A DNA stretch of 64,000 nt from DASSBQ01 sp040981125 (GTDB taxonomy: Bacteria; Nitrospirota; Nitrospiria; Nitrospirales; Nitrospiraceae): positions 1 through 64,000 of the forward strand of contig JANRMQ010000002.1 of the NCBI GenBank assembly GCA_040981125.1. Reading direction: 5' to 3'. This document shows positions 15,766 to 25,207 of the stretch, one piece after another. Position numbers and translations under genes: made by a program. The notes beneath the pieces were generated by a model. The model was not told the origin of the DNA and made no database searches. It saw nothing but the letters and a program-made list of their open reading frames with translations. Positions within the stretch are counted from its first letter, which is position 1, and every line of letters begins with the position of its first letter.

Positions 15766-17248
15766 GATGAGTCTTCATCAAATATTTCGCCATGGTGGGC
15801 ACCAGGGTGCGCGACAGAATGAAAGACGCGAGCATCGCGATGATGACCGCCTCCGCCATGGGCTTGAACAGGTACCCGGCGACGCCGCCGAGCTTGAAGA
15901 GCGGGAGCCAAACGATCGCGATGCACAGGGTCGCGACGAGCGTCGGGATGACGATCTCATTGGCGGCATCGATGATGGCCTGTTCCAGTTCCTTACCCAT
16001 TTCGATATGGCGGTCGATATTCTCGATCATCACGGTCGCGTCATCGACCAGAATGCCGACGGCCAGCGCCAACCCGCCCAAGGTCATGACGTTGATCGTC
16101 TCGCCGAGCCAATGCAGGCCGATGATGGCGGTCAAAATGGAGAGAGGAATCGAAGTCCAGACGATGACCGTGGCCCGCCAGGACCCGAGCAGCAACAGCA
16201 CGATGAACCCGACCAGCGCGCCGGCGGTGGCCATTTCATGCACGACGTCGGAGATCGAATCCTTTACAAACGTCGAGGCGTCGTCCAGCAGCCGGATTTC
16301 CACGCCCTCGGGCGAGATTTGCTCGGCGCGCGGGATCATTTTCTTGATCCCGTCGACCACGTCCAGCGTGGAAGCCTCCGTGCTTTTCATCGCGACGATG
16401 ATGACGGTCTGTTTGCCCTTCACCAGCACCGCATTCTGCTGCACCCGCCCCATGAGCTGCACCGTGGCGACGTCGCGCAAGTAGACGAAGGCGTTGCCTT
16501 CCCGCTTGATCGGGATATCGCCGAAATGGTCGATGTGTAACGGTGACGCATTCGTCTGGACGATCCAGTCGGTTTGCTTGATTTTAATGTCGCCCGACGG
16601 CAGCACGAGATATTGCTTCATGAGGCTGTCGTGAATGTCCGCCGGCGTCAGATGACGCGCGAGCAGTTTCTGCTGATCGAGGTTGACCATGACCTGCATG
16701 TCCTGGCCCCCGTAGGGATGCGGCAGGACGATCCCCGGCACCGTGACGAGGAGCGGCCGGATTCGCATGTAGGCAAGATTGTAGAGCTCCGCGGGCGTCA
16801 AGTGCTCGGAGCTGATTTGAAGCATGGCCACCGGAATAGAGGACGGCGCGAGACGCATGACCATGGGGGGGGAAATATCCGGCGGCAGCGCCTTGACGAC
16901 GTTCTGCGCAATGCCCACGATGTCCGCTTCGGCACGGCCCACGTCGACTCCGTCCTGGAGAAAAATGTTCGTGATGCTGCTGCCGTAATAGGAATGACTA
17001 TGGATGTACTTGATACCCTCCACCGTCGAGGTCAGGAACCGTTCGAACAAATACGTGATGCGCCCTTCCACCTGCTGTGGCAGCAGGCCGGAGTAGATCC
17101 ATACTACCGAGGTGACGGGAATCGTAATATTCGGGAAGACGTCGGTGGGCATTTCGTGCACGGTCATGACGCCCATCACCACGATCAGGATGGACATAAC
17201 GACAAAGGTATACGGCCTTCGCAGAGCAATGAGGACGATCTGATTCAT
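15749..17248 (-). CDS. RND efflux permease, N-terminal half (split gene)
   Basis: The protein has 499 residues. TM1 (TFVVMSILIVVMGVMTVHEM) is followed by the first porter/docking loop, then TM2-TM6. LALAVGILVDDATVMIENID is TM4 with the paired aspartates of the proton relay. The frame ends nine residues after MAKYL, the end of TM6, at TGA 15749. Whole permeases have about 1040-1070 residues; this half plus the next ORF gives 1065, so no sequence is missing. It is the first gene of the operon, and its upstream 690 bp are free of genes and should carry the promoter. The family is the heavy-metal/multidrug (HAE/HME-like) branch; the substrate is unknown. Confidence 0.87.
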   Translation of the reverse strand: MNQIVLIALRRPYTFVVMSILIVVMGVMTVHEMPTDVFPNITIPVTSVVWIYSGLLPQQVEGRITYLFERFLTSTVEGIKYIHSHSYYGSSITNIFLQDGVDVGRAEADIVGIAQNVVKALPPDISPPMVMRLAPSSIPVAMLQISSEHLTPAELYNLAYMRIRPLLVTVPGIVLPHPYGGQDMQVMVNLDQQKLLARHLTPADIHDSLMKQYLVLPSGDIKIKQTDWIVQTNASPLHIDHFGDIPIKREGNAFVYLRDVATVQLMGRVQQNAVLVKGKQTVIIVAMKSTEASTLDVVDGIKKMIPRAEQISPEGVEIRLLDDASTFVKDSISDVVHEMATAGALVGFIVLLLLGSWRATVIVWTSIPLSILTAIIGLHWLGETINVMTLGGLALAVGILVDDATVMIENIDRHIEMGKELEQAIIDAANEIVIPTLVATLCIAIVWLPLFKLGGVAGYLFKPMAEAVIIAMLASFILSRTLVPTMAKYLMKTHHVAAA

Positions 17249-17933
17249 GCGCGAAGTCCGTTACAGGCAGGGTGGTCTTCCGGCACGTGTGGGCACTCCT
17301 TACCCTAAACCCTTCCCTGGTGTCAATGATCGGTAGTGGGCCGGTTTGCCATCAGAACGCACTGAAGTCTGTCACCTTGATCAAGGAGTGGATGCGCGCC
17401 TACGCGGGCATGACGCAAAAGGAAACTGCCGGCATTCGGGTGGAATCTTGAGCAAACGTCACCGCTCGATCGGCTCCGGAGCCAAACGCTTGTCGGTGGC
17501 ACTCCGCCCGATGTAGCAAAAGTCTTACCGACTATTGTGTTGATCTCGCTATATCGAGACGCATGGCCAGGAGATCCGATTTGTAGGCACATTAGCGATA
17601 GCCCGGTCAGCCGCCGCCATTAGAGAACTGCAACCCTCATCGCATGACGCATTGAAATCGTGCATTTGCGCACTACATGCATCGTGCGGAACCCCACAAT
17701 CGGGTCTTGCCCGCCTACGCAGATGAACCGGAATTCCTACTGAAACTCTGGGAAATGCGGCTCCTGACAGGGTTTTATAAGGCGGGCGCATGCCTCCTCC
17801 AATTGGTATCGATCTTGCCATACCTTGCCATATTGTGGATTAACGACTCGTCGTCCTGAGACCGGCGGCAGCGTCTGTAACGAGAGCCGCGACCGGCGAT
17901 TTGAGACGCCAAGAAGAGAAAAGAGGAGCGCCA
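17249..17933. other. Intergenic region between divergent RND operon and modA
   Basis: No gene is supported here: short ORFs have no ribosome binding sites and no recognisable motifs. The stretch holds the divergent promoters of the efflux operon and modA. An AAGAGGAG ribosome binding site for modA lies at about 17920. I see no clear operator repeat or riboswitch fold by eye. Confidence 0.5.
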
Positions 17934-18743
17934 ATGAAGGGACTTCGGACAGTCAGCCTAGCACTGGCCATCACGGGGGGGCTTGCGTGGGTCACGGCAA
18001 CCGGACAACCGGCGTGGGCGGAAGATTCGACACGGGCGGGAAGTCTGACTATTGGCGCGGCCCATAGCCTGAAGGGAGCCTTCCAGGAAATCCTGCCGAT
18101 GTTCGAACACGAATACGGAGCCACGGTCCGCGTCGTATATGGACCGTCGCAGACGCTGCGCCGCAACATCGAACAGGGAGCTCACATCGATGTGTTTCTG
18201 GCGGCCGGAGAGGAAATCCGGAAACTGCAAAAGAAAGGACTGACTCTCAACGGAGGGCTTCGGATGTTCGCTCAAACGTCGCTCGTGCTCGTCATGTCCA
18301 CCACGTCCCATGCGACACCGATTGCCTATCATGATGCTCTCTCGAATCGAGGAACCCGCATTGCGCTCGGCGACCACGAAACCTCCACCGTGGGCGCGGC
18401 GACCGCCCGGGTGCTCAGGAAGCTCGACCCCACGTATCGAGACCATTACCGCCTGATTCTCGCGGAAGACAATGAGGAAATCGTCAATGTGGTTCACACG
18501 GGCCAGGCCGATGTGGGCATTGTGTACCGCGTGGATGCGATTCAGAACAGCGGACAGGTGCGGATTATTGATGAAACTCCGGCCGACGCCTATACGCGGG
18601 TCCAATTCGGCCAAGCCGTGGTATGGACATGCCGGGATGAGTCCCGCGGCGTCGCGGAGGAGTTTTTCGATTTCATCGCGAGCCCTCGTATCCAAAAACT
18701 GCTGCTCAAGTATGGCTTTGATGCCGTGCCGATGAAAGGCTGA
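17934..18743 (+). CDS. modA: Molybdate ABC transporter substrate-binding protein (ModA)
   Basis: The start is placed at ATG 17934, eleven codons inside the open frame, because AAGAGGAG lies just upstream and a classical signal peptide begins there (MKGLRTVSLALAITG, cleavage likely after AWA). The mature part opens with LTIGAAHSLKGAFQEI, the ModA first strand and anion loop. VVYGPSQTLRRNIEQGAHID corresponds to the family's GSSG-Q-IE-GA-DVF region and ALGDHETSTVGAA to the second anion loop. VVHTGQADVGIVYRVDA is the conserved C-lobe segment. The length of 269 residues is normal. It captures molybdate or tungstate in the periplasm for ModBC, but no modB or modC adjoins it, so the permease is elsewhere or missing. 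Confidence 0.88.
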   Translation: MKGLRTVSLALAITGGLAWVTATGQPAWAEDSTRAGSLTIGAAHSLKGAFQEILPMFEHEYGATVRVVYGPSQTLRRNIEQGAHIDVFLAAGEEIRKLQKKGLTLNGGLRMFAQTSLVLVMSTTSHATPIAYHDALSNRGTRIALGDHETSTVGAATARVLRKLDPTYRDHYRLILAEDNEEIVNVVHTGQADVGIVYRVDAIQNSGQVRIIDETPADAYTRVQFGQAVVWTCRDESRGVAEEFFDFIASPRIQKLLLKYGFDAVPMKG

Positions 18744-18751
18744 CTTCACTC

Positions 18752-18780
18752 GGGCCGGAACGCGATCAGCGTTCCGGCCC
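18752..18780 (+). terminator. Perfect 12-bp stem hairpin after modA
   Basis: GGGCCGGAACGC, loop GATCA, then GCGTTCCGGCCC: a perfect GC-rich hairpin starting 8 bp after the modA stop. There is no T-tract. It stands between convergent genes, modA and the small gene at 18819, so it may act in both directions. Confidence 0.75.
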
Positions 18781-18818
18781 TCGCCTTGCCAGGACCCTCG
18801 ATAGCCCCTTCTCGAGCC

Positions 18819-19058
18819 TCATTTTTCAGCATAGATCTCGAAAAATGCGTCCACGCTTTCGAGCAAGCGGGCTTTGATTTCATCCGGTGTGCCGTTGATG
18901 ACATGCAAGGCCATGCTTCCTACCGTTCCATCCGGCAGCGTCACGGGAACATGGGGATGAGCGAACTCCATGCCGGTGCCCGCATCTAACCGCATCCCAT
19001 AACCAAGGGTATATGTCTGTTTGTTCTTCGGCGTGCCGTTCTGTGTCAAATTCTCCAT
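18819..19058 (-). CDS. Small hypothetical protein
   Basis: The protein has 79 residues from ATG 19058, selected because AAGGAGGACGTT precedes it at good spacing; the longer open frame upstream has no such site. It has no signal peptide, membrane helix or cysteine. The sequence (TYTLGYGMRLDAGTGMEFAH, VTLPDGTVGSMALHV, then a C-terminal helix ARLLESVDAFFEIYAEK) suggests a compact alpha/beta domain. I do not recognise the family. It is convergent with modA across a strong hairpin and is probably transcribed alone. Confidence 0.6.
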   Translation of the reverse strand: MENLTQNGTPKNKQTYTLGYGMRLDAGTGMEFAHPHVPVTLPDGTVGSMALHVINGTPDEIKARLLESVDAFFEIYAEK

Positions 19059-19306
19059 TGTAACGTCCTCCTTCCATCGGTTTCCCGGTCCGTCATCCCC
19101 ACAACGCCGGCACCTTGAGCCAGGCGCGGATTGCACCGTCGGAATCGGGATGCCCGGCCGGTAAGAAATGCTCTACACCATACATTGTAGGGGATGGGTC
19201 AATTTTATATATTTGATTCCTACGGCTACTTAAGACGCTTTGTAGCATAATTTCATGAACCATTCGATGGACCCGCTTACTTCTGCCATAGGAGAGGGCT
19301 GACGTC

Positions 19307-20116
19307 GTGACTAGAGCATTGAAACGGCTTTTAGTACTGCTTCTTGGGATTGCTCTTGCCTTTGTTGAATCCTGTGCTTCTCGAACGGAAGAATCCGAGG
19401 TGGTCGCCGCTCTTGAGTCGCAGCTATTGGATTGGCCGGGCTTATCGCACTACCGCGACGCCAATGCGGCAGTTCCGTCGCCGGCCGAAGACGAAGCTCG
19501 AGTAGTATTCTTCGGCGATTCAATTACGGCCCTGTGGAATAGCCCCAAGATGCCGGGAGCATTCTTTCCGGGCAAGCCGTACCTGAACCGTGGGATTAGT
19601 TCCCAAACGACGCCGCAGATGTTGATCCGGTTTCAGCCGGACGTGATTGCGTTGAAGCCGCGCGTCGTGGTCATTCTTGCAGGAACCAACGACATTGGAA
19701 GTGTGACGGGGCCGACCTCGTTGCAGGCCATTGAAGACAATCTCACTTCCATGACACTCCTCGCCCGCGCGTACGATATCCGCGTCGTCCTCGCATCCGT
19801 CCTCCCGACCCATGATACCGGGCGTGATGAAGCCGGCAACCGGTTGCTGCATAGCAGGAACCGCCCATCTGAACAAATCAAAGCCCTGAACGAGTGGATG
19901 AAAGAACTGGCGTCTCAACAGGGGTACGTCTACCTGGATTACTACTCCGCGATGGTGGACGACCGCGGTGATTTAAGGCAGGACCTGAGCGATGACGGCA
20001 TTCACCCAAACAGCAAGGGCTATGCCATCATGGCGCCGTTGGCCGAGAACGCGATCGCAGCCGCGATGGAGGGGAAGCACGCATCCAAAAACGAACATTC
20101 CGAACCTGGAATCTAG
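19307..20116 (+). CDS. SGNH/GDSL-family hydrolase, probable lipoprotein
   Basis: The protein has 269 residues from a GTG start, supported by GGAGAGGG nine bases upstream. A hydrophobic signal ends at VESCAS, giving Cys23 as a possible lipidation site, though glutamate at -2 is unusual. SGNH blocks are clear: VVFFGDSITALW (block I, catalytic Ser), NRGISSQTT (block II Gly), VVILAGTNDIGS (block III, Asn) and DDGIHPNSKGY (block V, Asp and His). This family hydrolyses esters or acetyl groups on lipids, sugars or peptidoglycan. Neighbours give no clue about the substrate. Confidence 0.85.
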   Translation: MTRALKRLLVLLLGIALAFVESCASRTEESEVVAALESQLLDWPGLSHYRDANAAVPSPAEDEARVVFFGDSITALWNSPKMPGAFFPGKPYLNRGISSQTTPQMLIRFQPDVIALKPRVVVILAGTNDIGSVTGPTSLQAIEDNLTSMTLLARAYDIRVVLASVLPTHDTGRDEAGNRLLHSRNRPSEQIKALNEWMKELASQQGYVYLDYYSAMVDDRGDLRQDLSDDGIHPNSKGYAIMAPLAENAIAAAMEGKHASKNEHSEPGI

Positions 20117-20152
20117 GATGGTACCCGGAATTCTTTCCCCTTTATGCTCTCC

Positions 20153-22063
20153 TTATGTGACCTTGCAGGGGCCGGGATTGCCGTCGGGGCACGTCGTGTT
20201 TTTCGTGGTATTGCCGAACACAGTCGGGTCGTAGGTGAACGCCACCGGCACGCTCACCTTGTTGTAGCCCGTGAAGTCTTTCCCGAAGAAACCACCCTCG
20301 GCCGCGACGATGGCCCCGACCATGTCGAGCCCATCCATGTTGGCCCCGGTGAAGTCGGTCCCGCTGATGTCGGCCAGAGCGATAGTCGCATCGCTGCCGT
20401 CGCGGTTCGACGGCGTTAACTTGGTGGGCACCGATCCGCTGTTCTTAAATCGTGAGCCGATCAAGTGCGCGTTGGCGAAGTTGGCTCCCGCAAGCTGAGC
20501 GCCGTTGAAGCTCGCGCCAAGCACCCAGGCGTCGTTGAATTTGACGTCGTTCATGAACGCGCTCTCGGCGCTGGCCGATTGCGTGCTGAGAACGCTGGTC
20601 GAGAAGACGGCCTCGGTGAAATCCACCCCGTCGCAGTGCGCCTGATCCAGAACAGTATTGAACATGAACGCCTTGATGAGGGAGGCCGCCTCAAGCTCGC
20701 TCTTCGGCGTGGTCGGTGTTGCGGTTTCGACGATCAGCCAGGCGGCAGTCAGGTCCGCCAGGGTCAGGTTGGCCCCGTCGAGCTTGGCGCTTTTGAGCCG
20801 TGCGCCTTGCAGCTGGGCCCCCTGCAGGTTGGCGCCTTGGAGCTGAATGCCGTACATGCGCGTACCACGGAACGAGGCGCCGGCGCCGCCGGAACTAGTG
20901 AAATCGGTATTCTGCAGATCGAGGTTGTCGGGGAGCAATGCCTGATCGGCCACCAGCTTGGGAATCGCATCGGGAATGCCCGTGATGGTCGCGCCGGTCA
21001 GGTCCAGATACGACCAGTTATTATTCAGCACCCTGAACGGCACCGTGGCGCCCTGGAATTGTGTGCATCCGGTGGATTCGCGTGTGAACCTGGGTGATTC
21101 GTCGAACACAGCGGATGACAGGTCCGTGTCGTTGAAGATGGTTCCGTACATGGTGGCGCCCGAAAAAATGGTGTGCTTGAGCGACGCAGCATGCGAAAAG
21201 TCGGCGCCTGAAAGGTCGGCACCTGTAAAGTCGGCCCCGTCCAGCGTCGCCCCGTGAAATACCGCTCCCGCGAGGTGCGCGCCATTGAAATGCACGTTCG
21301 TGAGCGTGGCCTGGGAAAAGGTTGCCTGCTGCATGTGAGCCCCGGCGGCGGTCGCGATGGTGGTGAGGTCCGTGTTATCGAATTGCGTACGTAGCCATGT
21401 GCGTGCCTTCCCAAGATCCTGGTTGTTCAGCTTGGCTTGTTGGTTGAGCTTGGCGTCGGTGAAGTCGGCTTCCTGCAAGGACGTGACCTGCGACAGGTCG
21501 GCGCCCGAAAGGATGCATTGCTGCATGTTCGCGCCGGTGAGGTCGAGAGTCCCAAGGCTCTTGTTGGAGAGATCAAGCAGGTATCCGCTTTTCGTGATCT
21601 GAAGAATCGGAAGCTGATCACCGACGACCTGCCACGGCGCTGGTGCGCTGGTGAGGATGATCTCCCCGTCTCCAAAACCCCAATCAGTGACATAGGGTCC
21701 GCCCTCCTGTCCCGACAGATACGTTCCGCCTATCGACAATGCGATGTTGCCCTTGCCGAGGTTTTCCAGCGTGAAGGTCTGGTTGGGTCCAATCGAGTTC
21801 GAATCAATACCCCCATCAAGCCAGAACATCATCTCCTTTGAAATATTCCAGTAGAACAAATACGAGTTGTTATCCTGGTCGACGGTCGCCCATCCCAGGG
21901 CGACTTTACTCTCTCCCAGACTAAACACCGGGAACTCTGAGCTATCACCGTCGTTCTCGAGACCCACATAGAGAAACCCGCCGGCGTACCTCCAGTTGAA
22001 GGCATAAACATTCGCAAATCCGAGTCCAGGAATCGTGAATTGCCATGTCGTAATTGGATCCAT
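20153..22063 (-). CDS. Large pentapeptide-repeat protein with N-terminal beta domain
   Basis: The protein has 636 residues and no signal peptide or membrane helix. Residues 1-~150 look like a beta-rich, aromatic, lectin-like domain (YAFNWRYAGGFLYVGLEND, LYFYWNI-like strands). From ~175 to ~600 pentapeptide repeats dominate, in blocks such as LDGADFTGADLSGADFSHAA and LQGANLQGAQLQGARLKSAK, interrupted by non-repeat inserts. These form right-handed quadrilateral beta-helices. A tail with CPDGNPGPCKVT carries two cysteines. It begins 9 bp after the stop of the 1044-residue gene upstream, so the two are almost certainly co-expressed. Function is unknown: pentapeptide proteins include gyrase mimics and effector or scaffold proteins, but the length and inserts argue against a simple Qnr type. 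Confidence 0.8.
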   Translation of the reverse strand: MDPITTWQFTIPGLGFANVYAFNWRYAGGFLYVGLENDGDSSEFPVFSLGESKVALGWATVDQDNNSYLFYWNISKEMMFWLDGGIDSNSIGPNQTFTLENLGKGNIALSIGGTYLSGQEGGPYVTDWGFGDGEIILTSAPAPWQVVGDQLPILQITKSGYLLDLSNKSLGTLDLTGANMQQCILSGADLSQVTSLQEADFTDAKLNQQAKLNNQDLGKARTWLRTQFDNTDLTTIATAAGAHMQQATFSQATLTNVHFNGAHLAGAVFHGATLDGADFTGADLSGADFSHAASLKHTIFSGATMYGTIFNDTDLSSAVFDESPRFTRESTGCTQFQGATVPFRVLNNNWSYLDLTGATITGIPDAIPKLVADQALLPDNLDLQNTDFTSSGGAGASFRGTRMYGIQLQGANLQGAQLQGARLKSAKLDGANLTLADLTAAWLIVETATPTTPKSELEAASLIKAFMFNTVLDQAHCDGVDFTEAVFSTSVLSTQSASAESAFMNDVKFNDAWVLGASFNGAQLAGANFANAHLIGSRFKNSGSVPTKLTPSNRDGSDATIALADISGTDFTGANMDGLDMVGAIVAAEGGFFGKDFTGYNKVSVPVAFTYDPTVFGNTTKNTTCPDGNPGPCKVT

Positions 22064-22072
22064 CGTGTCCTC

Positions 22073-25000
22073 TCATGATGAACAGGGGGTCGTTTTAGGG
22101 GTCGACGGGGTGTACTCGCTGATGGACGGCTCGGGGCGGCCGCCCGGTCCAGAGATTTGTTGATAGTTGAGCGTGTACACGTTGCGCCACAGGTCCACGG
22201 CCAGGCCGGCAGCGTTCAGCCCTCGCTGGGAGAAGAGGAGTGCGCCGGTGGGAGCGTAGACGTCGAGGTAGAAATCCGCGGCGTCGTAGCCATTGCCAGT
22301 CTGGCTGAGGACGAACACATAATTGGCGACGTCCACGCTCATGGAGAGGTACACGACGTCGTCCGGCGGTGCATGGGACATGAGCGGGAACCAGTACAGG
22401 GGGTTCATGTTGGGGAACGCCGGTACCGGGTGGCCGCCTCTGCTGAAGGCCTGGATGCGTTGATTCCCCGCTTCCAGCACCAGAATCGTCTGATCGGGGC
22501 GGATGGCCACCAGGGCTGGGGCGAGGAGCCGCCCTGGCGCCGTGCCCGGTTCAAGTGGAGCCGACGCCCACGGGGCATCGGCGTCGGGTGAACTCTTCGC
22601 CGGCAGGGCGAGGATTAGCATGCGGCCGCAGCTCGGATTCACTGCGGCCACATAGCCGTTGGAGTGAATAGCCATCGAAGTGGGAAGTATCGCGAATCGG
22701 CCCCAGCTCGTGCCCGTGGCGAGGTCGAACAGCCGTCGAGGGTCGCCCATGGGCACCGTCTGGTCAGTCACCGGCGCGACCTCGCGCAGGTGATAGCCCG
22801 TGTCCTTATTACCGCTGGGATCCAGATAGAGAAACCGCGGCGCGGCTGTGCCGGCGCCGGGGGCGGTGCGCACGTACAGCAGGATCGGCGCGCCGGAGTA
22901 CCCCTCCGGCGCGGTCATGTATCCCGCATCCGGCCAATACTTCGGATCGCCGCCGGGGATCGGGCGGTACCCGATGTTGTCCATGGTGTAGAGTTCAGGG
23001 GTGCCCCCACCGCCGCCCACCGGAGGTGGCATGCCCTGCCCCGACGCCAGCCAGACATACCCCAGCACACCGAGATCGTCGCTCAGCGTGATGTTTCCCA
23101 GTCCTTCCAATCCGCCGCCAGAACCTGTACCCAGGTTCGCCGCGGTCTGGGTGGGCGCCTGTGTTTCCGGCACCCACTGGTATCCCCCGTTATATTGGAG
23201 CAGCTGCTTGTGTTGGTAGGTGGTGCCGGCGGTCAGCGGATACAGCTCCTGCTTCACAGTCACGTTGGCGGTGAAGACCGGCTGTCCATTGAGTAGATTG
23301 TCGAACGGGCCCGCCTGGCCCTTGGCCACGCCCCATCCGTTCTTATCGAACATCGCCACCACGAAGCTCACCTTGCCGCCCACGGGCACGTCCTTCCAGT
23401 CCACGACGATGCTGGGCACCTTACTATGGGGCACGGTGCCGGCATAGGCTCGCGTAGTGTTTCCGGTGTACTGCGCCGTAATCGTGAACGAACTCGCAGT
23501 GTCCGGAAACGCTTGTTCGGGCACCAACGTGATCTGTGCATCCATGGTCAGCGTCAGGTCGAACTCCACCACACGCGGCGAGCCGACGACCTCGCCCACG
23601 GTCTGGGCGAGCTGCTCCACCGTGGCCTCCATGGCCAGCACCTTGAATCCCCAGCCCACGAAGGGGATAGCCTCCTCGGCCTCTTCTATTCCGAAATACG
23701 CTGCCAATGATTCTAGAATGTCCGGCTTCGTCAACACATTTTTTACGAGGGCATTGCCGAGCGTGACGACCAACGCGGAGATATCCTTGCCCACCTTGGA
23801 CGGGTCAATGAAGAGATCCTTGACCGATGCGTACACATTGCTGGCAATGGGAAGCAGCACATTCACGTCCCTGAACATCTTGTCAAAGAGGACGTTCGTC
23901 TGCACGCCCGCCCCGAGAAGGAGCGCGAACGTGGGAATTGCCAGGTCGATCAGCGCAGTCAGCGACAACCCGAACCACGCGGCAGCCGGATCGGAGTCGT
24001 TGCCGGAGCTCACGCCAAGGCTGCCTACCAAGAGGCGGATCTTGCCCACGGGACCATCGTTCGGCAATCCGAACGTGAAGTCGGTGTTGGCCGATTTGAC
24101 TGGGATGCCCAGAAAGGTACTCTCAGCGCCCACCTTGCCGAGAAATTTAAGGGTGCTGGTTCCTAACAACTCACTGTTTTCAAGTCCGTTGTTCACCAGC
24201 CAATTCAGGCAATCGCTGATCCACGGTGCGCAGAGGCCGGACACCTGCTTGAGCCAGGCATCGTTCGTCACGGGAATGGCCGTGACACCGTCGGCCTTTA
24301 AGAAGCTGACGAAGACCGAAGTGTGCCGGATGTAGCTGTTGGTGACGGCGAGATCGATGACGAAATTGCCGTTGCCTCCGGTCAGATTTTTCACCGTCAC
24401 GGAAAGGCCGTAGTTCGGGCCGCCGTCCTGGACGGCCACGTGGTAGCCGTCGCGGCTCCCAGGCATCCGCTTGTCTGCTGGTCCGGTCGCCTTCGCCGCA
24501 CGGCGTGCCGCCGCCACCTCGTTCTGAGCATTCATGTCGAGCACACTCACGCCCGGAAGGAGTTTCCAGCGCGCGCCCTGGAGTGACGCATCGCTGTAGA
24601 TCAACACCTTGCTCTGCTGGTTCGGCGCCGCGCTCGCGTTGAGCACCAATTGGTGCAGGTCATAGGTATAGAACTGCGTACCGTTTGGCTTTAGGACGGG
24701 CTTGCCGGCGTCGTCGACAACTCCCGCCGGCCGGCACCACTGGGAACCCAGGGTTGTAATCATGAACGACAACGGTTTGATGATGCTGTTGTTGTTGCTG
24801 CCGATATGGCCGAGCACCGTATGCGCCGACGCGGTGGTGAGCATGGTGAGTGTGGGGTTCATGAACACCACGGCCTTCGCCACGTCGTCGGGCGAATAGC
24901 TGCCGGGGTCGTCTGCCGTGTGGATGCAGACCGACGCCAAGGTCGGGAACCCGTCGCGGGTCTTGTCGCCGGTGATAGAGAGGAGCTGCGGTGTGTCGGT

Positions 25001-25207
25001 CTGCACCGATACCTGCGTCGCGAAGTGAGTAGGCGAGCCGGCCGCCGAACTGGCCGCCAGCGTTTCCGGCGTGTGCCGAGCCAGGCGATATGGCCGGCCG
25101 CCGATGTGCAGCCGGTACACCTCTGTCTCATGGCTGGGCCCCAGCCAACTCAGGTCGAAATGCAGGTCACGGTGTGTACGATTCGGCGGACGAGAATTAG
25201 AGGACAT
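22073..25207 (-). CDS. Large unknown protein with glycine-rich linker and NHL-like C-terminus
   Basis: The protein has 1044 residues, with no recognisable signal peptide. The first ~200 residues are beta-rich and include a SLQGARWKLLPGV segment. Residues ~380-530 are helical with hydrophobic stretches (IDLAIPTFALLLGAGVQTNV, VLLPIASNVYASVKDLFID) that look amphipathic or pore-like rather than classical membrane spans. Ig-like strands follow to ~650. After VGGGGGTPEL the last ~250 residues contain NHL/beta-propeller-like units such as SMAIHSNGYVAAVNP, LVAIRPDQTILVLEAGNQRI and LAVDLWRNVYTLNY. I cannot name a family. It is the first gene of a two-gene unit with the pentapeptide-repeat protein. The mixture of membrane-active-looking helices and binding repeats would suit a secreted or intracellular effector, but that is speculation. 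Confidence 0.7.
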   Translation of the reverse strand: MSSNSRPPNRTHRDLHFDLSWLGPSHETEVYRLHIGGRPYRLARHTPETLAASSAAGSPTHFATQVSVQTDTPQLLSITGDKTRDGFPTLASVCIHTADDPGSYSPDDVAKAVVFMNPTLTMLTTASAHTVLGHIGSNNNSIIKPLSFMITTLGSQWCRPAGVVDDAGKPVLKPNGTQFYTYDLHQLVLNASAAPNQQSKVLIYSDASLQGARWKLLPGVSVLDMNAQNEVAAARRAAKATGPADKRMPGSRDGYHVAVQDGGPNYGLSVTVKNLTGGNGNFVIDLAVTNSYIRHTSVFVSFLKADGVTAIPVTNDAWLKQVSGLCAPWISDCLNWLVNNGLENSELLGTSTLKFLGKVGAESTFLGIPVKSANTDFTFGLPNDGPVGKIRLLVGSLGVSSGNDSDPAAAWFGLSLTALIDLAIPTFALLLGAGVQTNVLFDKMFRDVNVLLPIASNVYASVKDLFIDPSKVGKDISALVVTLGNALVKNVLTKPDILESLAAYFGIEEAEEAIPFVGWGFKVLAMEATVEQLAQTVGEVVGSPRVVEFDLTLTMDAQITLVPEQAFPDTASSFTITAQYTGNTTRAYAGTVPHSKVPSIVVDWKDVPVGGKVSFVVAMFDKNGWGVAKGQAGPFDNLLNGQPVFTANVTVKQELYPLTAGTTYQHKQLLQYNGGYQWVPETQAPTQTAANLGTGSGGGLEGLGNITLSDDLGVLGYVWLASGQGMPPPVGGGGGTPELYTMDNIGYRPIPGGDPKYWPDAGYMTAPEGYSGAPILLYVRTAPGAGTAAPRFLYLDPSGNKDTGYHLREVAPVTDQTVPMGDPRRLFDLATGTSWGRFAILPTSMAIHSNGYVAAVNPSCGRMLILALPAKSSPDADAPWASAPLEPGTAPGRLLAPALVAIRPDQTILVLEAGNQRIQAFSRGGHPVPAFPNMNPLYWFPLMSHAPPDDVVYLSMSVDVANYVFVLSQTGNGYDAADFYLDVYAPTGALLFSQRGLNAAGLAVDLWRNVYTLNYQQISGPGGRPEPSISEYTPSTPKTTPCSS

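Noticed and set aside
14602..15822. 406-residue plus-strand ORF
   Set aside because: It is antisense to the permease C-half, rich in His/Arg/Asp as expected from a mirror of GC-rich coding sequence, with no family features.
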